60,390 nt of DNA from Phycisphaerales bacterium (GTDB lineage: Bacteria > Planctomycetota > Phycisphaerae > Sedimentisphaerales > Anaerobacaceae): contig CP070806.1 in the NCBI GenBank assembly GCA_020343675.1, positions 3,131,245-3,191,634 on the forward strand. The letters are read 5' to 3'. Under the pieces are notes generated by a model. It worked only from the letters and a program-made list of their open reading frames with translations, had not been told where the DNA came from and ran no database searches. Each line of letters begins with the position of its first letter. Position 1 is the first letter of the stretch. Positions 25,098-33,060 of the stretch are shown one piece after another. The position numbers and the translations under genes were made by a program.

Positions 25098-25327
25098 TTT
25101 TGAAAAAACAAAGCCAATCGCTGGCCTTTAGCCGGGAATCCGAAGCCCGAAGCCCTAAAACCCAAACAGGACGAATGGATGCCAGATAACAAATCCGAAA
25201 GGACATCTGACGGAGCAGCGTTTGAAAAAACAAGGCCAATTGCCGGTGCAATAGACGTAAGCTCTTGTGTACCAACGACGTAGGAAGACGCTCTCCGCCC
25301 CAGCCAGCGAGAAAACAAAGCCAATCC
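25098..25327. repeat. Three degenerate direct repeats (GAAAAAACAAAGCCAAT type)
   Basis: Copies at 25098-25120, 25221-25242 and 25310-25327 share GAAAA(AA)CAA(A/G)GCCAAT. Spacing is about 123 and 89 bases, and the sequence between copies differs, so it is neither a tandem repeat nor a CRISPR array. The origin is unknown. Confidence 0.55.
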
Positions 25328-25389
25328 GTCAGGCTACTTGATCCCGTTGCGGACTTGCCGGACCGGTCAAAAACGGTTTGCGATTATCC

Positions 25390-25417
25390 TTGTCTGTTTG
25401 AAGCGGCTTTGTATAAT
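25390..25417 (+). promoter_or_regulatory. Promoter for the phosphofructokinase gene
   Basis: TTGTCT (25390-25395), a 16-base spacer and a perfect TATAAT (25412-25417), giving a leader of about 45 bases before ATG 25467. Confidence 0.55.
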
Positions 25418-25466
25418 GACCCGTCCGTAAAACGAACGTGATGGTTGTAATGGAGATTTGTGCAGA

Positions 25467-26678
25467 ATGGCAAAGGCACCGAAAGCAAACGCAGTGGTCG
25501 GCCAGTCCGGCGGGCCGACGGGCGTGATTAACGCTTCTTTGGTCGGCGTGATCGAAGAGGCGAGAAAGCATCCGGAAATCGAGCATCTGTACGGCGCGGT
25601 TCACGCCGTGGCGGGGATGGTCAAGGACGACTTCGTCGATCTGGGCAAGCTGCCGGCCGATACACTCGAAGTCGTGGCGGCTTCGCCCTCATCGGCCATT
25701 GCTACCAGCCGGGATAAGCCCGACAGGGACTATTGCGCGAAGATTCTTGAGGTCTTCAAGAAGCGAAATATCCGGTATTTCTTCTATATCGGAGGCAACG
25801 ACTCGGCCAACACCGCCCATATCCTCAATACGATGGCCGACGAAATGAACTTCGACATTTGCTCGTTCCATATCCCCAAGACCGTCGATAACGACCTGCT
25901 GATCACCGACCATTGTCCGGGCTTCGGTACCGCTGCCAAATTCGAGGCCTGTGCCCTGATGGGCGATGATTTAGATAACCGGGCTCTGCCGGGCGTGAAA
26001 ATCGACGTGATCATGGGTCGGCATGCTGGCTTTTTGACCGCTTCATCCGTGTTGGGCAGGCAAAGAGACGATGACGGCCCGCACCTGGTGTACGTGCCCG
26101 AAAGGCCCATCTCGATGGACAAGTTCCTCGGCGACGTTCAAGGCGTCCTGAAGAAACTGGGCCGCTGCGTCGTTGCGGTCAGCGAGGGTATCTGTGACGC
26201 CGATGGTGTCACCTGGGCCAAGAAACTTGCCGAGCAGGCGGAGGTCGATGCACATGGCAACATTCAACTGTCCGGTACGGGTGCTCTGGCGGATTTTCTG
26301 GCCGGCGAGGTCAAGAGCAAGCTCGACGTAAAGCGTGTACGAGCGGACACCTTCGGTTATCTCCAGAGGAGCTTCGCCGGTATCCAGTCGGCCGTGGACG
26401 TGGACGAGGCCAGGCGGTGCGGGCGGGAAGCCGTCAAGCTGGCGATGGAGCACGACAACGGCTCCGTGGCGATCAGGCGGACCGGCAACGGGGCGAACTA
26501 CGCCGTCGAGCTGTTCCGGACGGAGCTAAAGAATGTTGCCGAGAAGACAAAATCAATGCCCGACGAATTCATCAATGCCCAGGGCAATGGAATAACCGAC
26601 GCCTTCGTCGAATATGCGATGCCCCTGGTCGGTGAGTTGCCCAGAACTGAATATCTGGGCAACTACCCCAGAGTGTGA
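25467..26678 (+). CDS. pfp: 6-phosphofructokinase, PPi-dependent type
   Basis: 403 residues from ATG 25467 (MAKAPKANAVVGQSGGPTGV). Phosphofructokinase motifs: the N-terminal GQSGGPTGVINASLVG, IGGNDSANTAHILN in place of the ATP-binding GGDGS, the catalytic PKTVDNDLL, PGFGTAAKFEA, and IMGRHAGFLTA. A lysine before TVDND and an Asp-containing GGNDS loop are the usual marks of pyrophosphate-dependent enzymes, whereas ATP enzymes have glycines at both places. It would phosphorylate fructose 6-phosphate reversibly with PPi. It stands as a single gene with its own promoter and converges on ftsY. Confidence 0.9.
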   Translation: MAKAPKANAVVGQSGGPTGVINASLVGVIEEARKHPEIEHLYGAVHAVAGMVKDDFVDLGKLPADTLEVVAASPSSAIATSRDKPDRDYCAKILEVFKKRNIRYFFYIGGNDSANTAHILNTMADEMNFDICSFHIPKTVDNDLLITDHCPGFGTAAKFEACALMGDDLDNRALPGVKIDVIMGRHAGFLTASSVLGRQRDDDGPHLVYVPERPISMDKFLGDVQGVLKKLGRCVVAVSEGICDADGVTWAKKLAEQAEVDAHGNIQLSGTGALADFLAGEVKSKLDVKRVRADTFGYLQRSFAGIQSAVDVDEARRCGREAVKLAMEHDNGSVAIRRTGNGANYAVELFRTELKNVAEKTKSMPDEFINAQGNGITDAFVEYAMPLVGELPRTEYLGNYPRV

Positions 26679-26745
26679 TTCTTCACGGGACCATGCGGCA
26701 TCGATCAGCTCGCCGGGGTTGAGCCTGTCAGGAACGCCGAGTCTT

Positions 26746-27669
26746 TCAGCTAAACAGAGCCTCCACGAACGTGCCCGGGTCAAACTCGGCGATATCTTCG
26801 GGTTTTTCGCCTAAGCCAACAAATTTGACGGGGATATCGAGCTGGTCTTTGATTGCGATCACGATTCCGCCGCGTGCGGTGCCGTCCAGTTTGGCTAAGA
26901 ATATGCCGGTGACGTTGATGGCTTCGGTAAATAATTTTGCCTGGGAGATCGCATTTTGCCCTGTGGTGGCGTCGAGGACCAGTAGCACTTCGTTTGGGGC
27001 GCCCGGTACTCTCCTGGCCACAACGTCGCGGATCTTCGTCAGTTGCTGCATCAGGTCCTTTTTCGTGTGCAATCGCCCGGCCGTGTCGAGAATCAGCACA
27101 TCGGCCCCTCTGGCCAGGGTCGCTTCACACGCATCGAAAGCCACCGCCGCGGGGTCGCTGCCGCTTTGGTGCTTGACGATTTGCACGCCGATCCGCTCGG
27201 CCCAGATGGTCAACTGCTCGACGGCGGCGGCCCGGAATGTGTCGCACGCGGCCACGATGACCTTCTGGCCGTTGCGGTCAAATATGTACGCGAGCTTGGC
27301 GATGCTTGTGGTCTTGCCCGTGCCGTTGACCCCTGCGACGAGGATGACGGTTGGGGCCTTCTCGGCCAGATGTATTTGCCTGTCCCGGTCCGGCCAATAG
27401 CTCTTCATATGCTCCTTGAGGAAGGGGATAATATCGTCTGTTTTGGCGATTTGCCTGTTGCGGTAAGCCTCCCGCAGCTCTGAGACGAGCTTGTCCGTCG
27501 TCTCGACTCCGATATCGTCGCTTATGAGCGTTTCTTCAAGTTCGTCGAGCAGGCTGTCGTCGATGTTCCTGCCCAGGCTCAGCACCGCAGAAAGCGAAGT
27601 ACTGATCTTGTTTCGCGTCTTGGTCAGGCGGTCTTTGAAGAATCCTGCTGTTTTGGTGAAGATTCCCAT
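26746..27669 (-). CDS. ftsY: Signal recognition particle receptor FtsY
   Basis: 307 residues, a short FtsY without the long acidic A domain. The N domain (about 1-95) is helical. The G domain has G1 GVNGTGKTTSIAKLA, the FtsY/Ffh motif DTFRAAAVEQL, G3 DTAGRLHTKKDLM, G4 TKLD-type LAKLDGTARGG, and the closing VGLGEKPEDIAEFDPGTFVEALF. FtsY docks SRP-ribosome complexes at the membrane for co-translational insertion. The start MGIFTKTAGFF is supported by conservation of the N-terminal amphipathic helix. It is divergent from dnaA. Confidence 0.96.
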   Translation of the reverse strand: MGIFTKTAGFFKDRLTKTRNKISTSLSAVLSLGRNIDDSLLDELEETLISDDIGVETTDKLVSELREAYRNRQIAKTDDIIPFLKEHMKSYWPDRDRQIHLAEKAPTVILVAGVNGTGKTTSIAKLAYIFDRNGQKVIVAACDTFRAAAVEQLTIWAERIGVQIVKHQSGSDPAAVAFDACEATLARGADVLILDTAGRLHTKKDLMQQLTKIRDVVARRVPGAPNEVLLVLDATTGQNAISQAKLFTEAINVTGIFLAKLDGTARGGIVIAIKDQLDIPVKFVGLGEKPEDIAEFDPGTFVEALFS

Positions 27670-27747
27670 TGTTGTCGGCCTTTCGCAAAAGATTCACTTT
27701 CGCCCGATTTGAAGCGGCTGTCGTGCTTCTGGACGGTCGGACGCCGC

Positions 27748-27762
27748 CCCGATCATATCGGG
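27748..27762. promoter_or_regulatory. Palindrome CCCGAT-CAT-ATCGGG
   Basis: A perfect 6-base inverted repeat with a 3-base centre, 79 bases upstream of the ftsY start (minus strand) and about 100 bases before the dnaA promoter. It may be an operator for either gene. Confidence 0.4.
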
Positions 27763-27863
27763 ATTTGCGGAAATTTCAAGTCCGCCGGGAGCGACGTTTT
27801 TCCGCGTTCCCCGTTTGTTTCGGAGGGCTGGATTTTTTGCCCGCGGTCGGGCGTCGATTTCTT

Positions 27864-27891
27864 TTGACAAGCCGGGCGATTGCGGTAAGAT
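27864..27891 (+). promoter_or_regulatory. Promoter for dnaA
   Basis: A perfect TTGACA (27864-27869), a 16-base spacer and TAAGAT (27886-27891), about 140 bases before the chosen dnaA start. Confidence 0.55.
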
Positions 27892-28032
27892 TCCTATTGC
27901 TATTATTACCCTGCGCGTCTCGACAATCGGCTTGTGCCTGAGTCGTGCGGGCAAAAGTGGAAATCCTCTGGCATGGATGTCTTGGTGGGCTGTTGTTCCC
28001 CGGATGGACATCGATTCACAAAGGATGGTGGT

Positions 28033-29346
28033 GTGGCTACCCCTGACGTTGAAGACATATTCACCCATATACTGGAACGTGCAAAAGCACTGGACCCGGC
28101 CAGCACCCGCAAATGGTTCGAGAAACTGACCGTTTTGCATCTGGATGGCGGCTCGCTTGGAATAGGCTGTCCCGACGGAGCCACCGTTCAGTTTCTTCAG
28201 GACCACTGCAAAAGTACTTTCACGCGTGCCGCCCAGCAGATCACGGGCCACCTGGTTGCGGTGGATTTCGGCGTGAGCGCCGCCGAGACGCGCGAGCGCC
28301 GCCGCGTGCAGCCGACCCTCCGACTGCATCCCGACTATACGTTTGAGAGTTTTGTCGTGGGGCCGAGTAACCGCCTCGCTCATGCGAGCTGCATCGCGGT
28401 CAGTCAATCGCTCGGCAGCACGTACAACCCGCTTTTTGTGTACGGCAGCTCCGGGTTGGGCAAAACGCATCTGCTGCACGCGGTGTGCTTCGAGGCCCAG
28501 CGGAGGTTTGACGATGCCGTTATCCAGTTTGTGAGCTGCGAAGATTTCGTCAACCGGTTCATCCGAGCCATCGAGGAGGGCAATCTGGCCGGCTTCCAGA
28601 GTCAGTTTCGCACCGTTGACGCGCTGGTCATTGACGATGTTCAGTTCCTGCGCGAGCGAGAGCACAGCCAGGAGGAGTTCTTTCACACCTTCAACGCTCT
28701 TTACAATAACGGCAAACAGATTATCCTGAGCGCCGACAGCCCGCCGGGCAGGATTCCTTCGCTCGAAGAGCGTCTGATTAGCAGATTCAGCTGGGGACTG
28801 GTGACCCGGATCGACCCGCCGAGCTATGAGACGCGCGTCGCCATCGTGCAGAAGAAGGCCCATCTTCGGGGTCTGGACATTCCCGATGAGATTGCCGGCT
28901 ACGTGGCGCGCAAGGTGCAGGCGAACATTCGGGAGTTGGAAGGGGCCCTGACGAGCATCTACGCCGTGGCGACCACGACCGGCCAGCCAATTGACATGGA
29001 ATTGGCCCAGACGGCGATGGAAGGGCAGATCGAGGCGTCCGTCAAGCACATCGGCATCACCGACATCATCGAAGTGGTCACGAAGCATTTCGATGTGCGT
29101 CTGGCCGATTTGCAGAGCAAGAAGCGCAGCCAGAGTATCACGGAGCCGCGCCAAATTTGCATGTATTTAGCGAGGAACCTGACCCGGCACAGCCTTGTCG
29201 AAATCGGAGGTCATCTGGGCGGCCGGGACCATACGACGGTCATGCACGCCTGCGGCAAGATAAGCCAGGCCAAAGAGACTGACACGAAGATGGATTCGCT
29301 GCTCAAAGAGCTGACAAAGCAAATCACGCAGGGCGTCCAGGGGTGA
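28033..29346 (+). CDS. dnaA: Chromosomal replication initiator DnaA
   Basis: 437 residues from GTG 28033 (VATPDVEDIFTHILERAKAL), preceded by AAAGGA; an in-frame ATG at 27973 would add 20 non-conserved residues. Domain I about 1-85; AAA+ domain about 100-320 with YTFESFVVGPSNRLAHA, Walker A YGSSGLGKTHLLHA, Walker B LVIDDVQFL, sensor 1 and the arginine finger RLISRFSWGL. Domain IV ends with the box-binding signature HLGGRDHTTVMHAC. The Walker A carries SS where GG is common. dnaN, recF and gyrB are not adjacent; neighbours are ftsY and treT. Confidence 0.93.
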   Translation: MATPDVEDIFTHILERAKALDPASTRKWFEKLTVLHLDGGSLGIGCPDGATVQFLQDHCKSTFTRAAQQITGHLVAVDFGVSAAETRERRRVQPTLRLHPDYTFESFVVGPSNRLAHASCIAVSQSLGSTYNPLFVYGSSGLGKTHLLHAVCFEAQRRFDDAVIQFVSCEDFVNRFIRAIEEGNLAGFQSQFRTVDALVIDDVQFLREREHSQEEFFHTFNALYNNGKQIILSADSPPGRIPSLEERLISRFSWGLVTRIDPPSYETRVAIVQKKAHLRGLDIPDEIAGYVARKVQANIRELEGALTSIYAVATTTGQPIDMELAQTAMEGQIEASVKHIGITDIIEVVTKHFDVRLADLQSKKRSQSITEPRQICMYLARNLTRHSLVEIGGHLGGRDHTTVMHACGKISQAKETDTKMDSLLKELTKQITQGVQG

Positions 29347-29392
29347 ACCACACGGAATCCTGCGAGCCGGCGAAACCCGGCCAGCCGCCGGG

Positions 29393-30601
29393 CTACTGTA
29401 CGACGGCGTTCAGCATATACAAATAGTCGGACAGCAGCCGCGTTATCAGGAACTTCTCTCTGACAATTTCTCTTGCTTTCTTGCCCATGTCCTGGGCCAA
29501 AGAAGGTTCCTTGAGAAGGTGGACAATCTTCTCGGCAAAACCTTCCACGTCGTTGGGCTCCACCAGAAATCCGTTTTCTCCGTCTTCGATTTGCACCGGT
29601 ATGCCGCCCACGTTCGAAGCCACTACAGGCGTACCTTTCCAGAGGGCTTCCGTGACCGACAGGCAGAAGCCTTCCTTGAGTGACTTCTGGAGGACGACCT
29701 TTGAGAATCTCTGGATCGAGTTGACCAGAGCGTCGTTGTTGCCCATCACGAAGAGGATATCGCCCTTATCGACGTGTTCCTTCGCCTTGCGATACGTCTT
29801 GGTGTACATCTGGACTCCTTCGGGGTCATCGCCGGCGAGGTTGTAGCAGAAGACCAGGCGACAATCGACCTGTTCTTTGACCTGTTTGAATACGTCGATC
29901 ACCCCTTCCGGATCCTTCCATGGATCAAGGCGAGAGACCTGAGTGATAATCGGCTTGTCGGTTGGAATGCCCGCCTCTCGGATGTACTCTAATACAGTCT
30001 GTTCCGGCAGGTCCGTATTCTTGAGGTTCAACGGGTTGATGGCCGGGTGTATGAGCCTTTGATCCACCGGCAGATCTTCCTTGAAATACTTCTCGCTCGA
30101 AACAACAATCTGGTCGTACTTGAGCAGGAAACCCTTGAGAAAGTCCCATAAGTGATTGTCTGGCTCCGTCAGGTCGATGTGGCAGCGCCATATCCACGGC
30201 TGGCGCTTTCTATACGATCGTATGAGTGCCAGCGGCTGCGGATCGTGCACGATAACACAATCGTGATCCAGGTGGGCAAACCTTCCGTAGTTGCCGTTGA
30301 CCTGAAGATATAGTTCCTTGGTGCTCTCCAAGAGTTCTATTTTCGCGCCCTGAAGCGCATTGTGAAAGCTCTTGGTTATTTCGAAGAAGGCCGGCGTGCC
30401 GTGCAAAATCCTCCAGCCCGTATCGATGCCGACGTCGTTCATCAGCATGACTAATGAATAGAGGATTTCCGCGACTCCACCGCCCATGTAGGTGCTGTTG
30501 ACGTGTACAATGTGCTTTCCATAAAGACCTCTGGCTCTGGCGTAGATTTCGGCCAGTGTTTTGTCCGGTACGATCTTGCGGAAATTCTCCAAGCTCAGCA
30601 T
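29393..30601 (-). CDS. treT: Trehalose synthase TreT-like GT4 glycosyltransferase
   Basis: 402 residues. The N-terminal Rossmann domain has KHIVHVNSTYMGGGVAEIL and WRCHIDLTEPD; the C-terminal GT-B domain has ITQVSRLDPWKDPEGVIDVF, VLQKSLKEGFCLSVTEALWKGTPVV and SNVGGIPVQIEDGENG, with the E-x7-E motif. This pattern is that of trehalose glycosyltransferring synthase, which joins NDP-glucose and glucose to form trehalose. It overlaps the preceding fused trehalose-phosphate gene by 7 bases, so both routes to trehalose are co-transcribed. Confidence 0.87.
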   Translation of the reverse strand: MLSLENFRKIVPDKTLAEIYARARGLYGKHIVHVNSTYMGGGVAEILYSLVMLMNDVGIDTGWRILHGTPAFFEITKSFHNALQGAKIELLESTKELYLQVNGNYGRFAHLDHDCVIVHDPQPLALIRSYRKRQPWIWRCHIDLTEPDNHLWDFLKGFLLKYDQIVVSSEKYFKEDLPVDQRLIHPAINPLNLKNTDLPEQTVLEYIREAGIPTDKPIITQVSRLDPWKDPEGVIDVFKQVKEQVDCRLVFCYNLAGDDPEGVQMYTKTYRKAKEHVDKGDILFVMGNNDALVNSIQRFSKVVLQKSLKEGFCLSVTEALWKGTPVVASNVGGIPVQIEDGENGFLVEPNDVEGFAEKIVHLLKEPSLAQDMGKKAREIVREKFLITRLLSDYLYMLNAVVQ

Positions 30602-32793
30602 ACAGATTGACCTCCAAACAGTTCTTCCAATAACGTCCTAAGTTCCGAAACAGTATCGACATTGAAGCGGGCCTTGGATATTCCTATACCCACTTTGATA
30701 GAGTATGCCTCCTGGGCCAGCACGGCAAACATTTCTTCATCCGTGTAGTCGTCGCCGGCGGCTGTCACAAAATCCCATTGCTCCGCGGCCAGCCAGCGTT
30801 CGGCGGCCCTGCCTTTATTTATGCCGAGTTGCCTGACCTCCAGGATCTTGCTGCCCTCGAATACGCCGATGTCGAGATTGGTGGTCAGGTCCAAGACGGC
30901 CCCTCGAAGTTCCTGCGTTCTGACGTAGGCCAATTCAGGCGCCGCCCTGCGAAAGTGCCAGACCAGTGAGAAATCCTTTTCTTCGACAAAGGAACCCGGC
31001 GTTCGGTCGGAGTACAATTCGAGGATAGGCTTGATCTCGCGTTTCCAGTCGGTTGCCATCATAGGATCCACATGGTCCCATGTGCCGTCCGCCTGCTGTA
31101 TCCAGGCGCCGTGCTCAGCCACCAGCCGCACATCCAGGGCGCCGAGCCAGTTCTGAAGTGTCTGCTTGTCGCGCCCGCTGATTACGACAACGGTGTTTCT
31201 CTTGTCAGCAGCAAGCCTCTCAAGCAGCGCCGCCACTTTTGCGTCAGGGCCGGCCTGGGCAGGCTTGCCGTGAAATCCTACCAGGGTGCCGTCGTAATCA
31301 AGCAGAAAGAGCCTCTTGGAGGCCTGAGCGCACCGTGTTTTCATTTCCTGTTTCGTGTCGTTTGAGAGCTTGCGAACAGAGAACTCGTTCTGCACCCTTT
31401 TCACTTCTGAGATCGCCTCGATGAAGTCGTTGCTCCACCGCGCAATGTCGTATCGGCGCAGTCTTTGCTGCATCGCACGGTTCCGTTCCACCTGCTCGGA
31501 GACAGGCATCTCAAGGGCCTCTTTGATGGCCTCGATAATTGCCTGCTTGTTGTTGGCATTGACGATCAGGGCTTCTCCCAGCTCGCTGGCCGCGCCGGTC
31601 ATTTCTCCCAGTATCAGCACGCCGGTGCCGTCGGTCTTGCTTGCCACAAACTCCTTTGCGATCAGGTTCATTCCGTCTCGCAGAGGTGTGACCAGGGCAA
31701 CATCAGCCACATTGTAGAGAGCGGCAATCTGGTCGAAGGCGAGGAACCGGTAGAGGTACCATACGGGCACGTAACCAATGGAGCCGTGCTCGCCGTTGAC
31801 TCTGCCGACAAGATGTTCCAGCTTCTCGCGCAGCATCTGGTAATCCTGGACACCTGTGCGGGAAGGCACTGCAACCATAATGAGAGTCACCTGGCCTCTG
31901 TATTGCGGATTTTCCGATAGAAACAGGTCAAACGCTTCAAGCCGTTCGATGATCCCTTTTGTATAGTCCAGCCTGTCTATGGATATGATCATCCTGCGGT
32001 TTCCCATTTTTGTCTTGATCTTCTCTACTTCGCTTTTGACCCCGGGTTTGTCTGTGGCCTGGGCGTATTTATCATACGCGATCCCCATCGGAAATGCGTC
32101 CACCCTGACGATGCGATTGTGTACGTGGAGTTTGCCCAGCATGTGCTCGATGCCTACGATTCGACAGACGCTGCTGAGAAAGTGTCGAACGTAATCGTAT
32201 GTGTGGAACCCTATCAGATCGGACCCTAATAAGCCGTTGAGAATTTCTTCACGCCAGGGCAGAAGCCTGAACAATTCATACGAAGGCCACGGTATGTGCA
32301 GAAAGAAGCCAATCTCCACGTCAGGCAACTTCTCTCTGAGCAGTTGGGGAAGGAGCGTCAATTGATAGTCATGGACCCAAATCCGGTCTCCGGGTTTGGC
32401 GACTTTCAACGTTTCCCTGCAGAAAGTGTGGTTTACCTGCTTATAGACCTGCCAAAAACGGTTCTCCCACAATGTTCGCGTGGGAAAATAATGGAAGAGG
32501 GGCCAAATCGTCTCATTGCAGAATCCCAGGTAGTACTGCTCTATTTGCTTCTTGGAAAGGAATACGGGCAGACAATTTTCCGCCGCCAGCTTCTTTTTGA
32601 CTCGGCCCCGGTCTTTGGCGGTCAGCTTCTCGTTTGCCATCCCGGGCCACCCTATCCAGAGACGCTCGATGGATTCGGGCAGCGAAGAGAGTCCGACAGC
32701 AAGTCCTCCCGCGCTCGGGCGAAAGTGGAATTCTCCCGCCCTTTTTGTCATGCTGAACGGCAACCTGTTGGCAATTACGAGCAATCGTCCCAT
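30595..32793 (-). CDS. Fused trehalose-6-phosphate synthase/phosphatase
   Basis: 732 residues from ATG 32793 (MGRLLVIANRLPFS), with AGGGAC upstream; the frame is open beyond, but not conserved. An OtsA-type GT20 domain (1 to about 480): WIGWPG, FCNETIWPLFHYF, WVHDYQLTLLPQLLR, FFLHIPWPSYELFR, DRLDYTKGIIERL, LRDGMNLIAKEFVA. An OtsB-type HAD phosphatase domain follows from about 500: LFLLDYDGTL, VVVISGRD, AAGDDYTDEEMF. It makes and then dephosphorylates trehalose 6-phosphate, an osmoprotectant route. The fusion is typical of bacteria with two-domain TPS/TPP proteins. Confidence 0.95.
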   Translation of the reverse strand: MGRLLVIANRLPFSMTKRAGEFHFRPSAGGLAVGLSSLPESIERLWIGWPGMANEKLTAKDRGRVKKKLAAENCLPVFLSKKQIEQYYLGFCNETIWPLFHYFPTRTLWENRFWQVYKQVNHTFCRETLKVAKPGDRIWVHDYQLTLLPQLLREKLPDVEIGFFLHIPWPSYELFRLLPWREEILNGLLGSDLIGFHTYDYVRHFLSSVCRIVGIEHMLGKLHVHNRIVRVDAFPMGIAYDKYAQATDKPGVKSEVEKIKTKMGNRRMIISIDRLDYTKGIIERLEAFDLFLSENPQYRGQVTLIMVAVPSRTGVQDYQMLREKLEHLVGRVNGEHGSIGYVPVWYLYRFLAFDQIAALYNVADVALVTPLRDGMNLIAKEFVASKTDGTGVLILGEMTGAASELGEALIVNANNKQAIIEAIKEALEMPVSEQVERNRAMQQRLRRYDIARWSNDFIEAISEVKRVQNEFSVRKLSNDTKQEMKTRCAQASKRLFLLDYDGTLVGFHGKPAQAGPDAKVAALLERLAADKRNTVVVISGRDKQTLQNWLGALDVRLVAEHGAWIQQADGTWDHVDPMMATDWKREIKPILELYSDRTPGSFVEEKDFSLVWHFRRAAPELAYVRTQELRGAVLDLTTNLDIGVFEGSKILEVRQLGINKGRAAERWLAAEQWDFVTAAGDDYTDEEMFAVLAQEAYSIKVGIGISKARFNVDTVSELRTLLEELFGGQSVC

Positions 32794-33060
32794 AGTCTGT
32801 CCCTTTGGTCTTCTACCGTTTATAACAAACACGTGAGGAACCGCAAGGTCAAATCTGGCCGGGAGGGGCAGTCGGGGCCGAGTGTAGTGCTTCTCGGACC
32901 GTCGCTCGAAGACGCACAATGCCGGATTATCGGCTCTGACTGCTGTTCTATGATGGTGACACGTTTCACAACGCTGACGATTTTTGCAATGGCCAAAACC
33001 GCCTTTTTGCGATACCATGGTGCGGCTCGTCTTTCGAATGTGGATTGTTAGGAACTGGAC

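Larger units (their letters stand above)
24625..25389. other. Noncoding accessory region with an orphan promoter and repeats
   Basis: 765 bases with no supportable gene in any frame. It holds a near-consensus promoter (24801-24829), short tandem motifs (AGAGTAGAGTAGA and GGTTCGTGGTTCG, about 24845-24880; GAATTGGA-GAATTGG, about 24939-24953), a CCTGAGC/GCTCAGG inverted repeat (25031-25056), and three copies of a GAAAAAACAAAGCCAAT-type direct repeat (25098-25120, 25221-25242, 25310-25327). It could be a noncoding RNA locus, a long leader for the phosphofructokinase gene, or a dispersed intergenic repeat cluster. Confidence 0.5.
27670..28032. other. Divergent ftsY-dnaA intergenic region
   Basis: 363 bases. 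It contains a perfect inverted repeat CCCGAT-CAT-ATCGGG (27748-27762) and a promoter toward dnaA (27864-27891). I searched by eye for DnaA boxes (TTATNCACA) and found none, so there is no evidence for a replication origin here. Confidence 0.5.

Noticed and set aside
25098..25327. Possible CRISPR array
   Set aside because: Only three degenerate copies, unequal spacing (about 123 and 89 bases) and no cas genes.
27670..28032. Replication origin beside dnaA
   Set aside because: No DnaA boxes or AT-rich unwinding region recognised by eye.
27694..29154. 486-codon minus-strand frame opposite dnaA
   Set aside because: A shadow of dnaA, which has all its motifs.
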